Shown piece after piece: positions 53,936 through 62,899 of a stretch of DNA of 64,000 nt. Below the pieces are notes generated by a model, which searched no databases, had not been told where the DNA came from, and worked only from the letters and a program-made list of their open reading frames with translations. The stretch's first letter is position 1, and each line of letters opens with the position of its first letter. The stretch comes from Bacteroidota bacterium (GTDB taxonomy: Bacteria > Bacteroidota > Ignavibacteria > Palsa-1295), in contig JAJPIO010000004.1 in NCBI GenBank assembly GCA_021324735.1, positions 1 through 64,000 of the forward strand, written 5' to 3'. The translations under genes were made by a program, and so were the position numbers.

Positions 53936-54904
53936 ATGTCAAAATCAAAATCGGTACTGGGAAAAGGCCTCAGCGCACTCATTCCTGGCGCTTCAGAGGA
54001 AAAATATTCGGGTATTGAATTGGCGGAGATCACGCCGGGCGTTCCTTCCAGCGCCCGTCCGGAGCCGCTTATCCGCGGGATCGAGATCGCGAAGATCGCT
54101 CCTAACCCGCAGCAACCTCGTAAAGAATTCTCTAAGCAAGGCCTCGAAGAATTAACCGAGTCCATCAAAACGCACGGACTCATCCAGCCGATCACTGTCC
54201 GCCGCGTTGGTCCGGACCGCTTTGAGCTTATCAGCGGCGAACGCCGCATTCGTGCTTCTATCGAAGCCGGTTTGACGGAAATTCCGGCCTATATACTCGA
54301 TGTCGAGACCGACCGAAAAATGCTCGAGCTCGCTATTGTCGAGAACGTTCAGCGTATCGAGCTTAACCCGATCGAGGAGGCCGAAGCCTACCAACGGCTT
54401 ATTGAAGATTGCGGATTAACTCAAGAAGAAGTTGCAGAAAAGATATCGAAGGACCGCTCGACCGTTTCGAATTTCATTCGCCTCCTAAAATTACCGGAGC
54501 CGATCAAGGACTCCCTGCGAGCTGGCGAATTAGGCTTGGGTCACGCTAAAGCGATCCTTTCTATCACGGATGCCGCTCGTCAGACAGCTCTTTGGAATGA
54601 AGCTGTTCGAGAGCATTATTCGGTACGCCGATTAGAAGAGCTTGCCCGGGAAAGCACGAACGGCAAGGCGTCCTTACCGCATAGAACTGGCAAATCTTCT
54701 GGCCCATCCGTAAGTGCTGAAACAGAAGAGGTCGAAGCTTCGTCAGACATCAAAGCGATCGAGGCATCGTTTCAGCAGGTGCTCGGCACACAAGTCCGTA
54801 TTCGTTTAAAGCAGGATCGCACGGGCGAAATTGCAATTCAGTTTTATTCACTCGACGAATTCGAGCGAATTCAAGAATTACTCTCTACCATCAAGGAGAT
54901 ATAG
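53936..54904 (+). CDS. parB: Chromosome partitioning protein ParB (Spo0J-type)
   Basis: A 322-residue ParB. N-terminal CTPase/Srx domain with GLIQPITVRRVG, ELISGERRIRASIEAGLTEI, the KorB/HTH domain TQEEVAEKISKDRSTVSNFIRLLKLPE, and a C-terminal dimerisation region at about 270-322. The opening SKSKSVLGKGLSALIPG is the typical ParA-interaction peptide. It binds parS sites near the origin; I found no close match to the consensus parS in the window. Confidence 0.95.
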   Translation: MSKSKSVLGKGLSALIPGASEEKYSGIELAEITPGVPSSARPEPLIRGIEIAKIAPNPQQPRKEFSKQGLEELTESIKTHGLIQPITVRRVGPDRFELISGERRIRASIEAGLTEIPAYILDVETDRKMLELAIVENVQRIELNPIEEAEAYQRLIEDCGLTQEEVAEKISKDRSTVSNFIRLLKLPEPIKDSLRAGELGLGHAKAILSITDAARQTALWNEAVREHYSVRRLEELARESTNGKASLPHRTGKSSGPSVSAETEEVEASSDIKAIEASFQQVLGTQVRIRLKQDRTGEIAIQFYSLDEFERIQELLSTIKEI

Positions 54905-54913
54905 CGATATAGT

Positions 54914-55303
54914 ATGGAAAGCCTTCTCGAGACTATTCTTTCACCGGATGCACCACGGCCCATCGGGCCCTATTCACAAGCGGTCCGTTCACGCGATCTG
55001 CTCTTCTGCTCCGGCCAAATAGCACTGGACCCCACAACCGGTGAAATGGTGCAAAACACGATCGAAGAAGAGACGAAGCAAGTAATGCGGAATCTGCGCG
55101 CGGTGCTCGAAGCGGCGGGTGGCACGTTCGCAAATGTAGTAAAGACGACCATCTTCCTTACTAATATGGCCGACTTTGCAGCCGTTAATAAGATCTATGA
55201 AACGGGATTGGGAACGGCGCGACCGGCACGCAGCACCGTGCAAGTAGCTGCCCTCCCTAAAGGCGCACGGGTAGAGATCGAATGCATCGCTTCGTTGGTA
55301 TAA
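54914..55303 (+). CDS. ridA: RidA family enamine/imine deaminase
   Basis: A 129-residue RidA protein. GPYSQAVRSRDLLFCSGQI at the N-terminus, then the conserved TIFLTNMADFAAVN, GTARPARSTVQVAALPKGARVEIE with the catalytic Arg, giving the trimeric YjgF fold. It clears reactive 2-aminoacrylate and similar enamines from PLP enzymes. Nine bases after parB with AAGGAG ahead of its start, and the start of the next gene overlaps its end. Confidence 0.94.
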   Translation: MESLLETILSPDAPRPIGPYSQAVRSRDLLFCSGQIALDPTTGEMVQNTIEEETKQVMRNLRAVLEAAGGTFANVVKTTIFLTNMADFAAVNKIYETGLGTARPARSTVQVAALPKGARVEIECIASLV

Positions 55304-55821
55304 TTGTTCTCGTTCTCGCGATCGAAAGTTCGATCGCGAATGCCCAGGTCGTCGATACGGCGAAGGTCGTCTCCGATACGGGTGAATTTCACATGACAAA
55401 ATCGCCACTGGAAGCGGTATTACTTAGTGCCGTCGTACCCGGTGCCGGACAAGTGTATCTCGGCCAGGCCTGGAAATTACCGATCCTTTACGGTCTTGCC
55501 GGCGGTTTTTTGTATGGTGCCCTCATTCAAAACTCACGATATCACCAAATGCAGGATTCGATCAATTATCGAAATGGGTTGCATACAGCACTCGATTCTG
55601 CAATTGCTAATCAGTTTGTAAGTGTCCGAGAATTTTACCGCGACGACCGTGATAAGTGGTGGATCTATCTCGGCATTACGTATATTGCAAACCTGCTGGA
55701 TGCTTACATCGCCGCAAACCTTTACGATTTCGATGTCAGCAATCCCGGCGAAAGCCCGATACAATCGTATTATGATCCCATATCGAAACGGATCGAAGTA
55801 CATTACACGCTTCGCTTTTAG
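55282..55821 (+). CDS. DUF5683 membrane protein
   Basis: A 179-residue protein with a signal peptide (MHRFVGIIVLVLAIESSIANAQ). The DUF5683 core is LLSAVVPGAGQVYLGQAWKLPILYG followed by GGFLYGALIQNSRYHQMQDS and the KWWIYLGITYIANLLDAYIAANL region, with one to two membrane-embedded helices. It overlaps the ridA 3' end by 22 bases and precedes the NHL gene by one base, so the three are likely co-translated. Function unknown; common in Bacteroidota. Confidence 0.85.
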   Translation: MHRFVGIIVLVLAIESSIANAQVVDTAKVVSDTGEFHMTKSPLEAVLLSAVVPGAGQVYLGQAWKLPILYGLAGGFLYGALIQNSRYHQMQDSINYRNGLHTALDSAIANQFVSVREFYRDDRDKWWIYLGITYIANLLDAYIAANLYDFDVSNPGESPIQSYYDPISKRIEVHYTLRF

Positions 55822-55822
55822 G

Positions 55823-56767
55823 ATGTCTATTCGGCGAGGTGTTGCTCTTTTCTTAGCTGCCTTTCTCCTATGGCATAGCTTGCCTGCATTTGCACAAAAG
55901 GCTTTCATTGTCTGGGGATCGAACCCAACAGCCGCCGTAATTCGGGACTCCGTCCTTCATTCCTTTCGCGGCGCCTCGTCGATGGCGATCGACCGTTTCC
56001 AAAATTTCTACGTTACGGAATTAGACGATAACGGTCTTCTAAAACTCTCGGCCACGGGAGACAGCCTGCGCGCGGTTATTGGTACTGGGCTGGATCACTA
56101 TCAATTCAGTGGGCCAGAAAGCGTTGACGCACATCTTTCAAATGCGATCTTCGTTGCCGACCGATTTAACCATCGAATTGAGCAGTACACGAAAGAGCTT
56201 GTTTACGTCTCAACGCTCTATACCTTTGAAAGTCCAGACCCCGCGAAGCAATTCGGCTTTCCACGAGCGGTGGCAGCAGATGACGCAGGCAACATTTACG
56301 TAGCGGATGGCGAAAATAAACGAGTATTAAAATTCCGCTCCGATTTTTCATTCGAGCGTAGTATTGGAAGTTCTTCAGAATCGTCACGACCTGAAGCATT
56401 ATTAACAAATCCGGTGGCCTTAGGAGTAGATGCCAACCAGCATCTACTCATACTGGACCGTAGTGGCCGCTCGCTTGTCGAATTTGATATTCTTGGCAAT
56501 TTGATTCATCGTTCTGAATTTGATGGTGAGGGAAGCTCGATCTCATTCTCCAGTGACACGATTTTTGTGTTAATTCCCGATAGGCAGGAAGTGCGATTGT
56601 ACAAGGAGCCGGAATTAAGCTTTGTCGGAACGTGGGATATAAATCGATTAGATGTCGATAGATCATCACTCAAAGACTTTCATGTTCGAAACGGTATCCC
56701 TTACTTGCTTACCCGGGATGCTTTGTATCGCTGCGCCCTACAACATCTTGACTTGCGCTCGAAATAG
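55823..56767 (+). CDS. NHL-repeat beta-propeller protein, exported
   Basis: The ATG at 55823 directly follows the previous stop (one base apart) and gives 314 residues; a longer frame upstream would overlap the DUF5683 gene. A signal peptide (GVALFLAAFLLWHSLPAFAQ) leads into NHL-like repeats (ASSMAIDRFQNFYVTELDDN, FPRAVAADDAGNIYVADGENKRV, LLTNPVALGVDANQHLLILDRSGRSL) making a propeller in the periplasm or outer membrane. Its order ridA-DUF5683-NHL suggests a shared unit. Confidence 0.82.
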   Translation: MSIRRGVALFLAAFLLWHSLPAFAQKAFIVWGSNPTAAVIRDSVLHSFRGASSMAIDRFQNFYVTELDDNGLLKLSATGDSLRAVIGTGLDHYQFSGPESVDAHLSNAIFVADRFNHRIEQYTKELVYVSTLYTFESPDPAKQFGFPRAVAADDAGNIYVADGENKRVLKFRSDFSFERSIGSSSESSRPEALLTNPVALGVDANQHLLILDRSGRSLVEFDILGNLIHRSEFDGEGSSISFSSDTIFVLIPDRQEVRLYKEPELSFVGTWDINRLDVDRSSLKDFHVRNGIPYLLTRDALYRCALQHLDLRSK

Positions 56768-56771
56768 TTAA

Positions 56772-57458
56772 GTGAGGCAGATATCCTTTCCCATTCGTCG
56801 TCATGAGCTTTACGATCTTATCGAATCCGGTGAAGGACCGGATGTCGAGTTCAAGCGGCAATTTTCATCGCCAGAAAAGATCGCCCGAGAGATCATTGCG
56901 TTCGCGAATACAAAAGGCGGCTATCTTCTTTTTGGCGTTGATGATGACGGCACCGTAGTGGGCGTGCGAAGCGAAAAATCAGAACTCGAAGAGATAGAAC
57001 ATGCTGCACAATTTATGATCGAACCACCGGTCGAGATCATAACTGAGAATGTGCACGCCGGGCGAGGACTCGATATTGTACTCGTTCGTGTACCGGAAAG
57101 CAACAACAAGCCACATGTGCTTATAGAGTATGATAGCTCGGGCCGCCGAGCAAAAGAGCAACCGAAACTGGGCTTCGTTCGCTATGAGGATAAATCGGTT
57201 CAGGCGAGCCGTGAGGTGATGAATGTCATGCGCGGCGAGCGCCCGGAAGGCCCACCACTTCGCATTTCGATCGGATACAACGAGAAGGTATTATTTGAAT
57301 ACTTAAATCGTCATGGTAAGATCACCGTAGCGGAGTTTGCTGATCTCGTCAATATTAGCCGGCGTCGGGCCTCCAAAATTCTCGTTAATCTGGTACGGGC
57401 CGGGACGATCCTCCTTCATACTTTTGAGAAGACCGAGTTTTTTACGCTCGTTCAGTAG
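56772..57458 (+). CDS. AlbA_2/Schlafen-type regulator with winged helix
   Basis: A 228-residue protein starting with GTG at 56772, four bases after the previous stop. Residues about 5-130 form the AlbA_2 domain (GPDVEFKRQF, AREIIAFANTKGGYLLFGVDDDGTVVGV), an RNA/DNA-binding or hydrolase-like fold. The C-terminal part (FEYLNRHGKITVAEFADLVNISRRRASKILVNLVRAG) is a winged helix-turn-helix. Such two-domain proteins act as transcriptional regulators or ATP-linked sensors; target unknown. Its 3' end overlaps the convergent yihY-like gene by 17 bases. Confidence 0.85.
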   Translation: MRQISFPIRRHELYDLIESGEGPDVEFKRQFSSPEKIAREIIAFANTKGGYLLFGVDDDGTVVGVRSEKSELEEIEHAAQFMIEPPVEIITENVHAGRGLDIVLVRVPESNNKPHVLIEYDSSGRRAKEQPKLGFVRYEDKSVQASREVMNVMRGERPEGPPLRISIGYNEKVLFEYLNRHGKITVAEFADLVNISRRRASKILVNLVRAGTILLHTFEKTEFFTLVQ

Positions 57459-58485
57459 CCGGCTTTGTTTGCTTTGATTCCGTGCTCTTTCCGTCCACGG
57501 ACTTGCCATTTATAGACTTGCCATTTATAGACTTTCCATCCATAGATTTGCCATCCATAGAATCATTAGCTGGTACGTCCGTCGTACGTTCTTCCCCGAC
57601 GATGGGAGCTTCCGAATTACCTCGTTTCCGTGCCGCTTTTGCAATCTCTGAATTTACCTCTCCTCCTATAACGATCGCAAGCCCCAATAAATAGAGCCAG
57701 AACATAAGCAGCATGACGCCGCCAAGCGTGCCATAGGTTGCGCTACTATATGTATTACTGAATCGAACATACAACGAAAATGCGAAGGAAGCGATAAGGA
57801 AGATCACGACAGCCGTTGCCGACCCGGGGGTCGCCCAGTACCAGCGAGGATTCGCGACGTTGGGGCCATAGTAGTATACGAGTTCAAGCCCAAAGAACAT
57901 GATAGCAAGTCCGAAGACAATACCTGCCACTGCACCGACATATTCCATAGCGTGTATGGAGGTAAGGGATTCGAGCAATTTGCCAATTTGGTCGCTGGCA
58001 ACCAATAGACCGGCACCAACGATGGTAAGCAAGGAGAGAGCGATGGTTAGTCCGATAGCGATCAGTCTGCGTTTAATAAAACTGCGCTGCTCCTGTACCT
58101 CGTAAGCACGATTCAGCCCATCCATTGTGGAAACAACACCGCTGGAAGCAGACCACAAGGTGGCAACGATACCGAACGTTAAAAGCCCTTCCTTTGCCTC
58201 GTTGAGTACGTTAACCATTTCTGAACTGATCAGCTTGTAGGCCCCTTCCGGCATCGTCCGACCGAGATTGTTAAGCACGAGATCGAAAAGGTGCGGAGAA
58301 CCGAACGTCGCCAGCATACTGACGAGAAAGATCAGCATCGGAATAAGGGCGAACAGGAAATAATAGCCCAGAGCAGCAGCAGAGTCATATGCATTATCCG
58401 CATTCACTGCTTTCCAGGTACGTTTTCCGAGTTCTTTAAGGTTGAGTCCGCCTAATTTCCACGGCGACGTTTGAGGACGTGACAT
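57442..58485 (-). CDS. YihY/BrkB-family integral membrane protein with repeat tail
   Basis: A 347-residue protein. Six membrane helices spread over residues about 40-290 (LGYYFLFALIPMLIFLVSML, IALSLLTIVGAGLLV, AIMFFGLELVYYYGPN, TYGTLGGVMLLMFWLYLLGLAI) match YihY/BrkB. Older annotation as ribonuclease BN is considered wrong. The last 50 residues are hydrophilic: a 5-residue unit, MDGKS/INGKS/VDGKS, repeats five times. Residues in the membrane part may help transport; the role is not established. Confidence 0.88.
   Translation of the reverse strand: MSRPQTSPWKLGGLNLKELGKRTWKAVNADNAYDSAAALGYYFLFALIPMLIFLVSMLATFGSPHLFDLVLNNLGRTMPEGAYKLISSEMVNVLNEAKEGLLTFGIVATLWSASSGVVSTMDGLNRAYEVQEQRSFIKRRLIAIGLTIALSLLTIVGAGLLVASDQIGKLLESLTSIHAMEYVGAVAGIVFGLAIMFFGLELVYYYGPNVANPRWYWATPGSATAVVIFLIASFAFSLYVRFSNTYSSATYGTLGGVMLLMFWLYLLGLAIVIGGEVNSEIAKAARKRGNSEAPIVGEERTTDVPANDSMDGKSMDGKSINGKSINGKSVDGKSTESKQTKPATERA
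57500..57560. repeat. 15-bp tandem repeat (five units) in the yihY-like gene
   Basis: The unit ATAGACTTGCCATTT, with small changes, repeats from about 57500 to 57560 and codes a run of MDGKS, INGKS and VDGKS pentapeptides. In-frame minisatellites like this can change copy number without a frameshift. Confidence 0.75.
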
Positions 58486-58603
58486 AGAGTTTTCATCGGG
58501 TCAACTCGAATGCCAAATTAGAGACTGATGAGGGTTTGTGTAATTGTAACCACTGTTTAAGGGCAAAATAAAATCCGATTACGTTTGCCATCTCCCCGTA
58601 ACT

Positions 58604-58617
58604 TTGACCCCGGTCAA
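58604..58617. promoter_or_regulatory. Palindrome TTGACC-CC-GGTCAA
   Basis: Same 6-base arms as the site at 44648-44662, here in the gap between the divergent yihY-like gene and the small lipoprotein gene, 118 bases before the latter. Confidence 0.4.
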
Positions 58618-58721
58618 GGGTTCTTAGAATAGAAGGAGGCAGGGAAATTGTGGCGGCCTCATTTTACAAGGAGTCAGGAAAAGCTCAACAAAATCGTCAA
58701 TGCAACAACACTCTCGACATT

Positions 58722-59048
58722 ATGAAAACATATATTACACTTATCATTTTAGGACTTGCGGTCGCAGTGGGATGCGACATGACAGGTCCGCATAAAACAG
58801 GAACATCGCAAACCACGGCCATTAAGGCTGTATCTACCCGGGGACAGGTCGTCTATCGCGATAAAGATGGTGGATTCTATGGGATCCTAACGGATAACGG
58901 CGGTCAGTATGAACCGTCTAACCTCGCGGCTCAGTATAAGAGCGATGGCTTACACGTTGTTTTTACGGGCCAATTAGATACGATGCGTTTAGGATCGCAT
59001 CGTTGGGGCAACCCGGTCGAAATAGCAAGCATCGGACTGCAGAAATAA
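58722..59048 (+). CDS. Small lipoprotein, hypothetical
   Basis: Start taken at 58722 (108 residues); an upstream in-frame ATG at 58650 would place a long charged stretch before the signal. MKTYITLIILGLAVAVGC is a lipoprotein signal with the acceptor Cys at 18. The mature protein has a short domain (GQVVYRDKDGGFYGILTDNGGQYEP, LHVVFTGQLDTM) of beta-rich character. No family recognised. It follows the palindrome at 58604. Confidence 0.75.
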   Translation: MKTYITLIILGLAVAVGCDMTGPHKTGTSQTTAIKAVSTRGQVVYRDKDGGFYGILTDNGGQYEPSNLAAQYKSDGLHVVFTGQLDTMRLGSHRWGNPVEIASIGLQK

Positions 59049-59049
59049 A

Positions 59050-59080
59050 AAAAGGTAAGCCGCTCATCACGACTTACCTT
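59050..59080 (-). terminator. Intrinsic terminator of the CADD-like gene
   Basis: AAAGGTAAG (59050-59058) pairs with CTTACCTTT (59072-59080), loop 13 bases. On the minus strand it is followed by TTTTTTTATTTC, a good U-tract. It lies between the convergent lipoprotein and CADD-like genes. Confidence 0.8.
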
Positions 59081-59097
59081 TAAGTAAGCACAGCAGC

Positions 59098-59775
59098 TTA
59101 CATACATTCAACGGAGCACTCTCGTACAATACCATCGAGCATTCGATAGAATGCAATAGCTACCTGTTGTGCGGCAGCGATAGCGCGGTCTTCGTCCTCG
59201 CGCGAGTGGACAAGCTCACTCATGAGGTCGCGCTCGGCCTGTCGGTGCAACTCATCTGCTTTCTCATGTACACGGAAAAACGAAAGGCCACGTTCACTGG
59301 TGACATCATAGTGATTAGTCAGTCCCTCGATCTTCGTGCGTGATATCTCAGGAATTTGCGACTCATAGCCATACAAAGCAGCGACGCCCGCGAGGGTATC
59401 ACCTTCATTCGTGATCTTTCGTAGTGTATCGATCAGGTGTTGGGTCTCTTCGAATGCAACGGCATTCTTTACTTCATCCCGATTGCACTCTAACGCATCC
59501 GCAAATCGCAGCCATAATTCCGGATGGTTGACATCCCCATGTTCTTCCTCCATAAGGTTTAGAAGGATCTGCTTGCGATGGGCCGCATTTTCTGTTTTGG
59601 AATGTACAGCGCTCAGGAACATCGGGAAGCGCTTCTCGAACTGGTAATACTGCCCGGCATAAACCTGCAATGTTTCACGGTCCAAAGTACCAGCGCTCCA
59701 AGCCTGGTAAAACGGGTGTTTCAGCAGTGAATATTCGGCAACTGCGGCGTCAAGACGATCGAAGAATGTTTGCAT
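59098..59775 (-). CDS. CADD-like (TenA/PqqC fold) p-aminobenzoate synthase candidate
   Basis: A 225-residue, all-helical protein of the TenA/heme-oxygenase-like fold. It keeps the residues described for chlamydial CADD, at a constant offset of -4: metal ligands E77, H84, E138, H170, D174, H177, plus Y23 (the sacrificed Tyr27 in CADD) and K148 (Lys152, proposed amino donor). CADD makes p-aminobenzoate from its own tyrosine, replacing the PabA/B/C route for folate. The motifs are EEEHGDVNHPELW, YGYESQIPEIS, and FFRVHEKADELH. Alone on its strand with its own terminator. Function is inferred by conserved residues, not by experiment. Confidence 0.8.
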   Translation of the reverse strand: MQTFFDRLDAAVAEYSLLKHPFYQAWSAGTLDRETLQVYAGQYYQFEKRFPMFLSAVHSKTENAAHRKQILLNLMEEEHGDVNHPELWLRFADALECNRDEVKNAVAFEETQHLIDTLRKITNEGDTLAGVAALYGYESQIPEISRTKIEGLTNHYDVTSERGLSFFRVHEKADELHRQAERDLMSELVHSREDEDRAIAAAQQVAIAFYRMLDGIVRECSVECM

Positions 59776-59893
59776 ATCAATTACAAGAAAATTAGACGAT
59801 ATGCAAAGATACTAAGCGTTTAAGGAGCGCGCGTAACTTTCGATTTTTCGAGAACCATCATTCTCGGCTAGCCCTTATTATTCTCTCGCCATA

Positions 59894-60859
59894 ATGTCAA
59901 TTCTTCGACCAATCCTCTTTTTCGCGCTTGCTGCTTTTGCACTCTCACCATGGAGTTCACCGGCGCTTTCGCTCCTTCTTGGGCTCATCTTCGCGCTTAC
60001 GCTGGGAGCGCCCTACCCCAAACAGGTAAAGAGGGCATCCAAACTCACACTGCAGGCGGCTGTCGTTGGGCTTGGCTTCGGGCTCGCCTTACAAACCATG
60101 CTGCGGGTCGGCGCGAATGGCCTTCAGATAACGCTCATTACCATTCTTATTACCTATCTCATTGGCGCTTTACTCGGTCGCATTCTGAAGGTGCATCGAA
60201 AATCTTCGCTGCTCATTGCGACCGGAACGGCTATTTGTGGCGGCAGTGCTATCGCTGCGGTCGGCCCTGTCATACATGCCTCGGACGAGGAAATGTCGGT
60301 ATCGTTGGGGACGGTCTTTATCCTTAACTCGATCGCACTGTTTCTCTTCCCATGGATCGGCCATTTGCTTCAGTTACCTCAAATTGGATTCGGCGTCTGG
60401 GCGGCGCTTGGTATCCACGATACCTCCAGTGTCGTTGGGGCCGCAGCTAGCTACGGTCACGAGGCTTTGGGTATTGCAACCAGCATTAAACTCGCTCGAG
60501 CATTGTGGATCGTACCGCTTGCTCTCCTATTTGCATGGCTTGAAACGAGGCATGTAAGAAAACAAGCAGAATCCGACGCGCATCGCCCGAAGATTCAAAT
60601 TCCGTGGTTTATCGGACTTTTTGTATTGGCATCTGTTTTACGATCGTTAATACCAGCGGCCACCAATAGCTTTAACGTTATTGCCGATGTCTCGCGTAAT
60701 GTACTTTCACTTACGCTCTTTTTGATCGGTACCGGACTTTCCCGCTCGGCATTAAAAAGTGTTGGCGCCCGCCCATTTATCTTGGGTATAATACTGTGGG
60801 TAATTGCCGGCTCGATCGGTCTTTTGGTGTCCATGTATTCGGCAAGTGTTTTTAGCTAA
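59894..60859 (+). CDS. YeiH family putative sulfate/sulfonate exporter
   Basis: A 321-residue integral membrane protein, 9-10 helices. The conserved LIATGTAICGGSAIAAVGPVI and LGIHDTSSVVGAAASYGHEAL signatures place it in the YeiH/UPF0324 family. Helices run throughout, beginning at LFFALAAFALSPW. Members are called putative sulfate exporters, although transport has been shown for few. No dedicated partner nearby; divergent from the CADD-like gene. Confidence 0.9.
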   Translation: MSILRPILFFALAAFALSPWSSPALSLLLGLIFALTLGAPYPKQVKRASKLTLQAAVVGLGFGLALQTMLRVGANGLQITLITILITYLIGALLGRILKVHRKSSLLIATGTAICGGSAIAAVGPVIHASDEEMSVSLGTVFILNSIALFLFPWIGHLLQLPQIGFGVWAALGIHDTSSVVGAAASYGHEALGIATSIKLARALWIVPLALLFAWLETRHVRKQAESDAHRPKIQIPWFIGLFVLASVLRSLIPAATNSFNVIADVSRNVLSLTLFLIGTGLSRSALKSVGARPFILGIILWVIAGSIGLLVSMYSASVFS

Positions 60860-60940
60860 TGATAGATTAGCTCATCCATAATTATTCTTGTTGGAAAGAT
60901 TATTGAATGCTGGTCATTAAGTCAATCTTATAGAAACGCC

Positions 60941-61522
60941 ATGTTTGGAATCACTCCTGCACACCTACATTTACTCATCAATCACTTGCCGGTGGAGGGC
61001 AGCATTTTTTCTACCTTATTGCTGCTTTACGGAATGGCTCGAAAAAATGCGGAGCTAATTCGAACAGCCTTCATCGGATTAATCCTCGTTGGTATCTTCG
61101 CATTTGCGGCGGATACGACCGGGGACGGAGCGGCTCGCATCGTTCGTAAAATTCCGGGCACAGACCGGCATGACATCTCTACTCACGCCGAATCGGCTGA
61201 TTGGGCCAAAATGGTTGGTGGAGTTACAGCAATCGTAGCGCTTGCGGGACTTATTTTCGCGTGGCGCCGTAAGGATGAAGTACAGGTGGTTACTTCAGCA
61301 AATCCGGAATCGACGAACGAATATTATGTCCGGCGTCATAAAGCACCGCATACCGGGTTTGTAATAGCCTGCCTGATCCTTGCGCTGCTCGATGTTGCTG
61401 TGATCGCCCGCACCGCATACTTAGGCGGGAAAATACGTCATCCGGAGATCGAGGTCGGCTTCACGGTGCCACTCGACACAACGAGCGGTGTACAACCTGT
61501 TCCACAAAAAGATAGCGATTGA
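60941..61522 (+). CDS. Four-helix membrane protein (DUF2231-like)
   Basis: A 193-residue protein starting with MFGITPAHLHLLINHLPVEGS, the N-terminal His motif of the DUF2231-like family. Four membrane helices are evident (IFSTLLLLYGMA, TAFIGLILVGIFAFAA, MVGGVTAIVALAGLIFAW, GFVIACLILALLDVAVIA), with a His-containing loop (HDISTHAESADWAKM). Possibly heme- or metal-binding; function unknown. Convergent with rho, 54 bases apart. Confidence 0.75.
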   Translation: MFGITPAHLHLLINHLPVEGSIFSTLLLLYGMARKNAELIRTAFIGLILVGIFAFAADTTGDGAARIVRKIPGTDRHDISTHAESADWAKMVGGVTAIVALAGLIFAWRRKDEVQVVTSANPESTNEYYVRRHKAPHTGFVIACLILALLDVAVIARTAYLGGKIRHPEIEVGFTVPLDTTSGVQPVPQKDSD

Positions 61523-61576
61523 ACCTGTGCTTTCGGCCGGCCCAATCGCTAAGCAAATTCGATCTAAAACGATCTT

Positions 61577-62884
61577 TTAGCTCGACATCGAGCGTAAGAA
61601 CTCTTTATTGTTCTTCGTACCGCGCATACGATCGAGCAGGAATTCCATTGCATCGATCGGCTGCATTTCCGCGAGCAGTTTCCGAAGTATCCAGGCGCGA
61701 TTAAGATCTTCCGCGCTAAGCAGCAGCTCTTCGTGACGAGTACCCGACGCATTGACGTTGATAGCCGGGAAAATTCGGCGGTCTGAAAGTTTACGATCGA
61801 GCTGAACTTCCATATTACCCGTGCCTTTGAATTCTTCGAAGATAACTTCGTCCATTCGCGACCCCGTCTCGATAAGAGCCGTAGCGATAATGGTAAGCGA
61901 ACCACCCTCTTCAATATTACGCGCCGCGCCAAAGAACCGCTTTGGGCGATGCAGCGCCATCGCATCGACACCCCCCGAAAGGATCTTACCAGAGTGCGGT
62001 ACGACCGTATTGTGGGCACGCGCCAGACGTGTGATCGAATCTAATAGAATGATAACGTCCTGTTTAGCTTCGACAAGGCGCTTCGCCTTTTCGAGCGCCA
62101 TTTCTGCCACCTGTACGTGACGCTCGGGTGGCTCATCGAACGTGGAGGCAACGACTTCTGCCTTAACAGAGCGCTCCATATCCGTAACTTCTTCCGGTCG
62201 TTCATCGATGAGAAGCACGATAAGCTTCGCATCGGGATAATTACGCGCGATCGAGTTGGCGATCTTCTGCAAAATAACGGTCTTACCCGATTTCGGGGGT
62301 GACACGATCAGACCGCGCTGCCCAAGACCGATCGGGCAGGCGATGTCCATAATTCGCATGGTATACTCGCCCGGCGATGTTTCGAGAATGAGCTGCCGAT
62401 TCGGATACAGCGGCGTAAGATTATCGAAGAGCGGGCGGTCGCGGGCAAGCTCACTCGGAAGATAATTGATCTTATCGACCTTGAGCAGCGCGAAAAATCG
62501 CTCGCCATCTTTCGGCGGGCGAACCGTACCTTCGATCGTATCGCCAGTACGAAGATTAAACTTCTTTATTTGTGAAGGGGAGACATAAATATCATCGGGC
62601 GACGCCAGATAGTTATAATCGGCCGAACGAAGAAAGCCGTAGCCATCCGGAAGCATTTCGAGCGTGCCCATAGCAGGAGTGGAGGTCTCCTCCTCGCGAG
62701 CAGCCGCCGAGCCATTCGTAGAAACGACCTGACTCGAACGCTTGGTAGCGTCCGCTTCCAGAATGCGAAAGATGAGCTCTTGCTTTCGCATATCCGCATA
62801 CCCCTCGATGCCGAGGTTCTTTGCAAGATCGTTCAGTTCAACGATCTTCTTTGTTTTTAATTCAGTTGCGCTAAGTAGTGCCAT
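61577..62884 (-). CDS. rho: Transcription termination factor Rho
   Basis: Start taken at 62884 (435 residues, [18 protein letters not shown]); the frame opens five codons earlier. N-terminal Rho_N helix domain, cold-shock-like RNA-binding domain ([35 protein letters not shown]), and the ATPase: Walker [27 protein letters not shown], and [13 protein letters not shown] for the R/Q loops. A short linker rich in Ala/Glu/Ser separates the first two domains. Hexameric helicase that ends Rho-dependent transcripts. Minus strand, after a 566-base gene-free gap from folC. Confidence 0.97.
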   Translation of the reverse strand: MALLSATELKTKKIVELNDLAKNLGIEGYADMRKQELIFRILEADATKRSSQVVSTNGSAAAREEETSTPAMGTLEMLPDGYGFLRSADYNYLASPDDIYVSPSQIKKFNLRTGDTIEGTVRPPKDGERFFALLKVDKINYLPSELARDRPLFDNLTPLYPNRQLILETSPGEYTMRIMDIACPIGLGQRGLIVSPPKSGKTVILQKIANSIARNYPDAKLIVLLIDERPEEVTDMERSVKAEVVASTFDEPPERHVQVAEMALEKAKRLVEAKQDVIILLDSITRLARAHNTVVPHSGKILSGGVDAMALHRPKRFFGAARNIEEGGSLTIIATALIETGSRMDEVIFEEFKGTGNMEVQLDRKLSDRRIFPAINVNASGTRHEELLLSAEDLNRAWILRKLLAEMQPIDAMEFLLDRMRGTKNNKEFLRSMSS

Positions 62885-62899
62885 TATCTGATGATTCAA

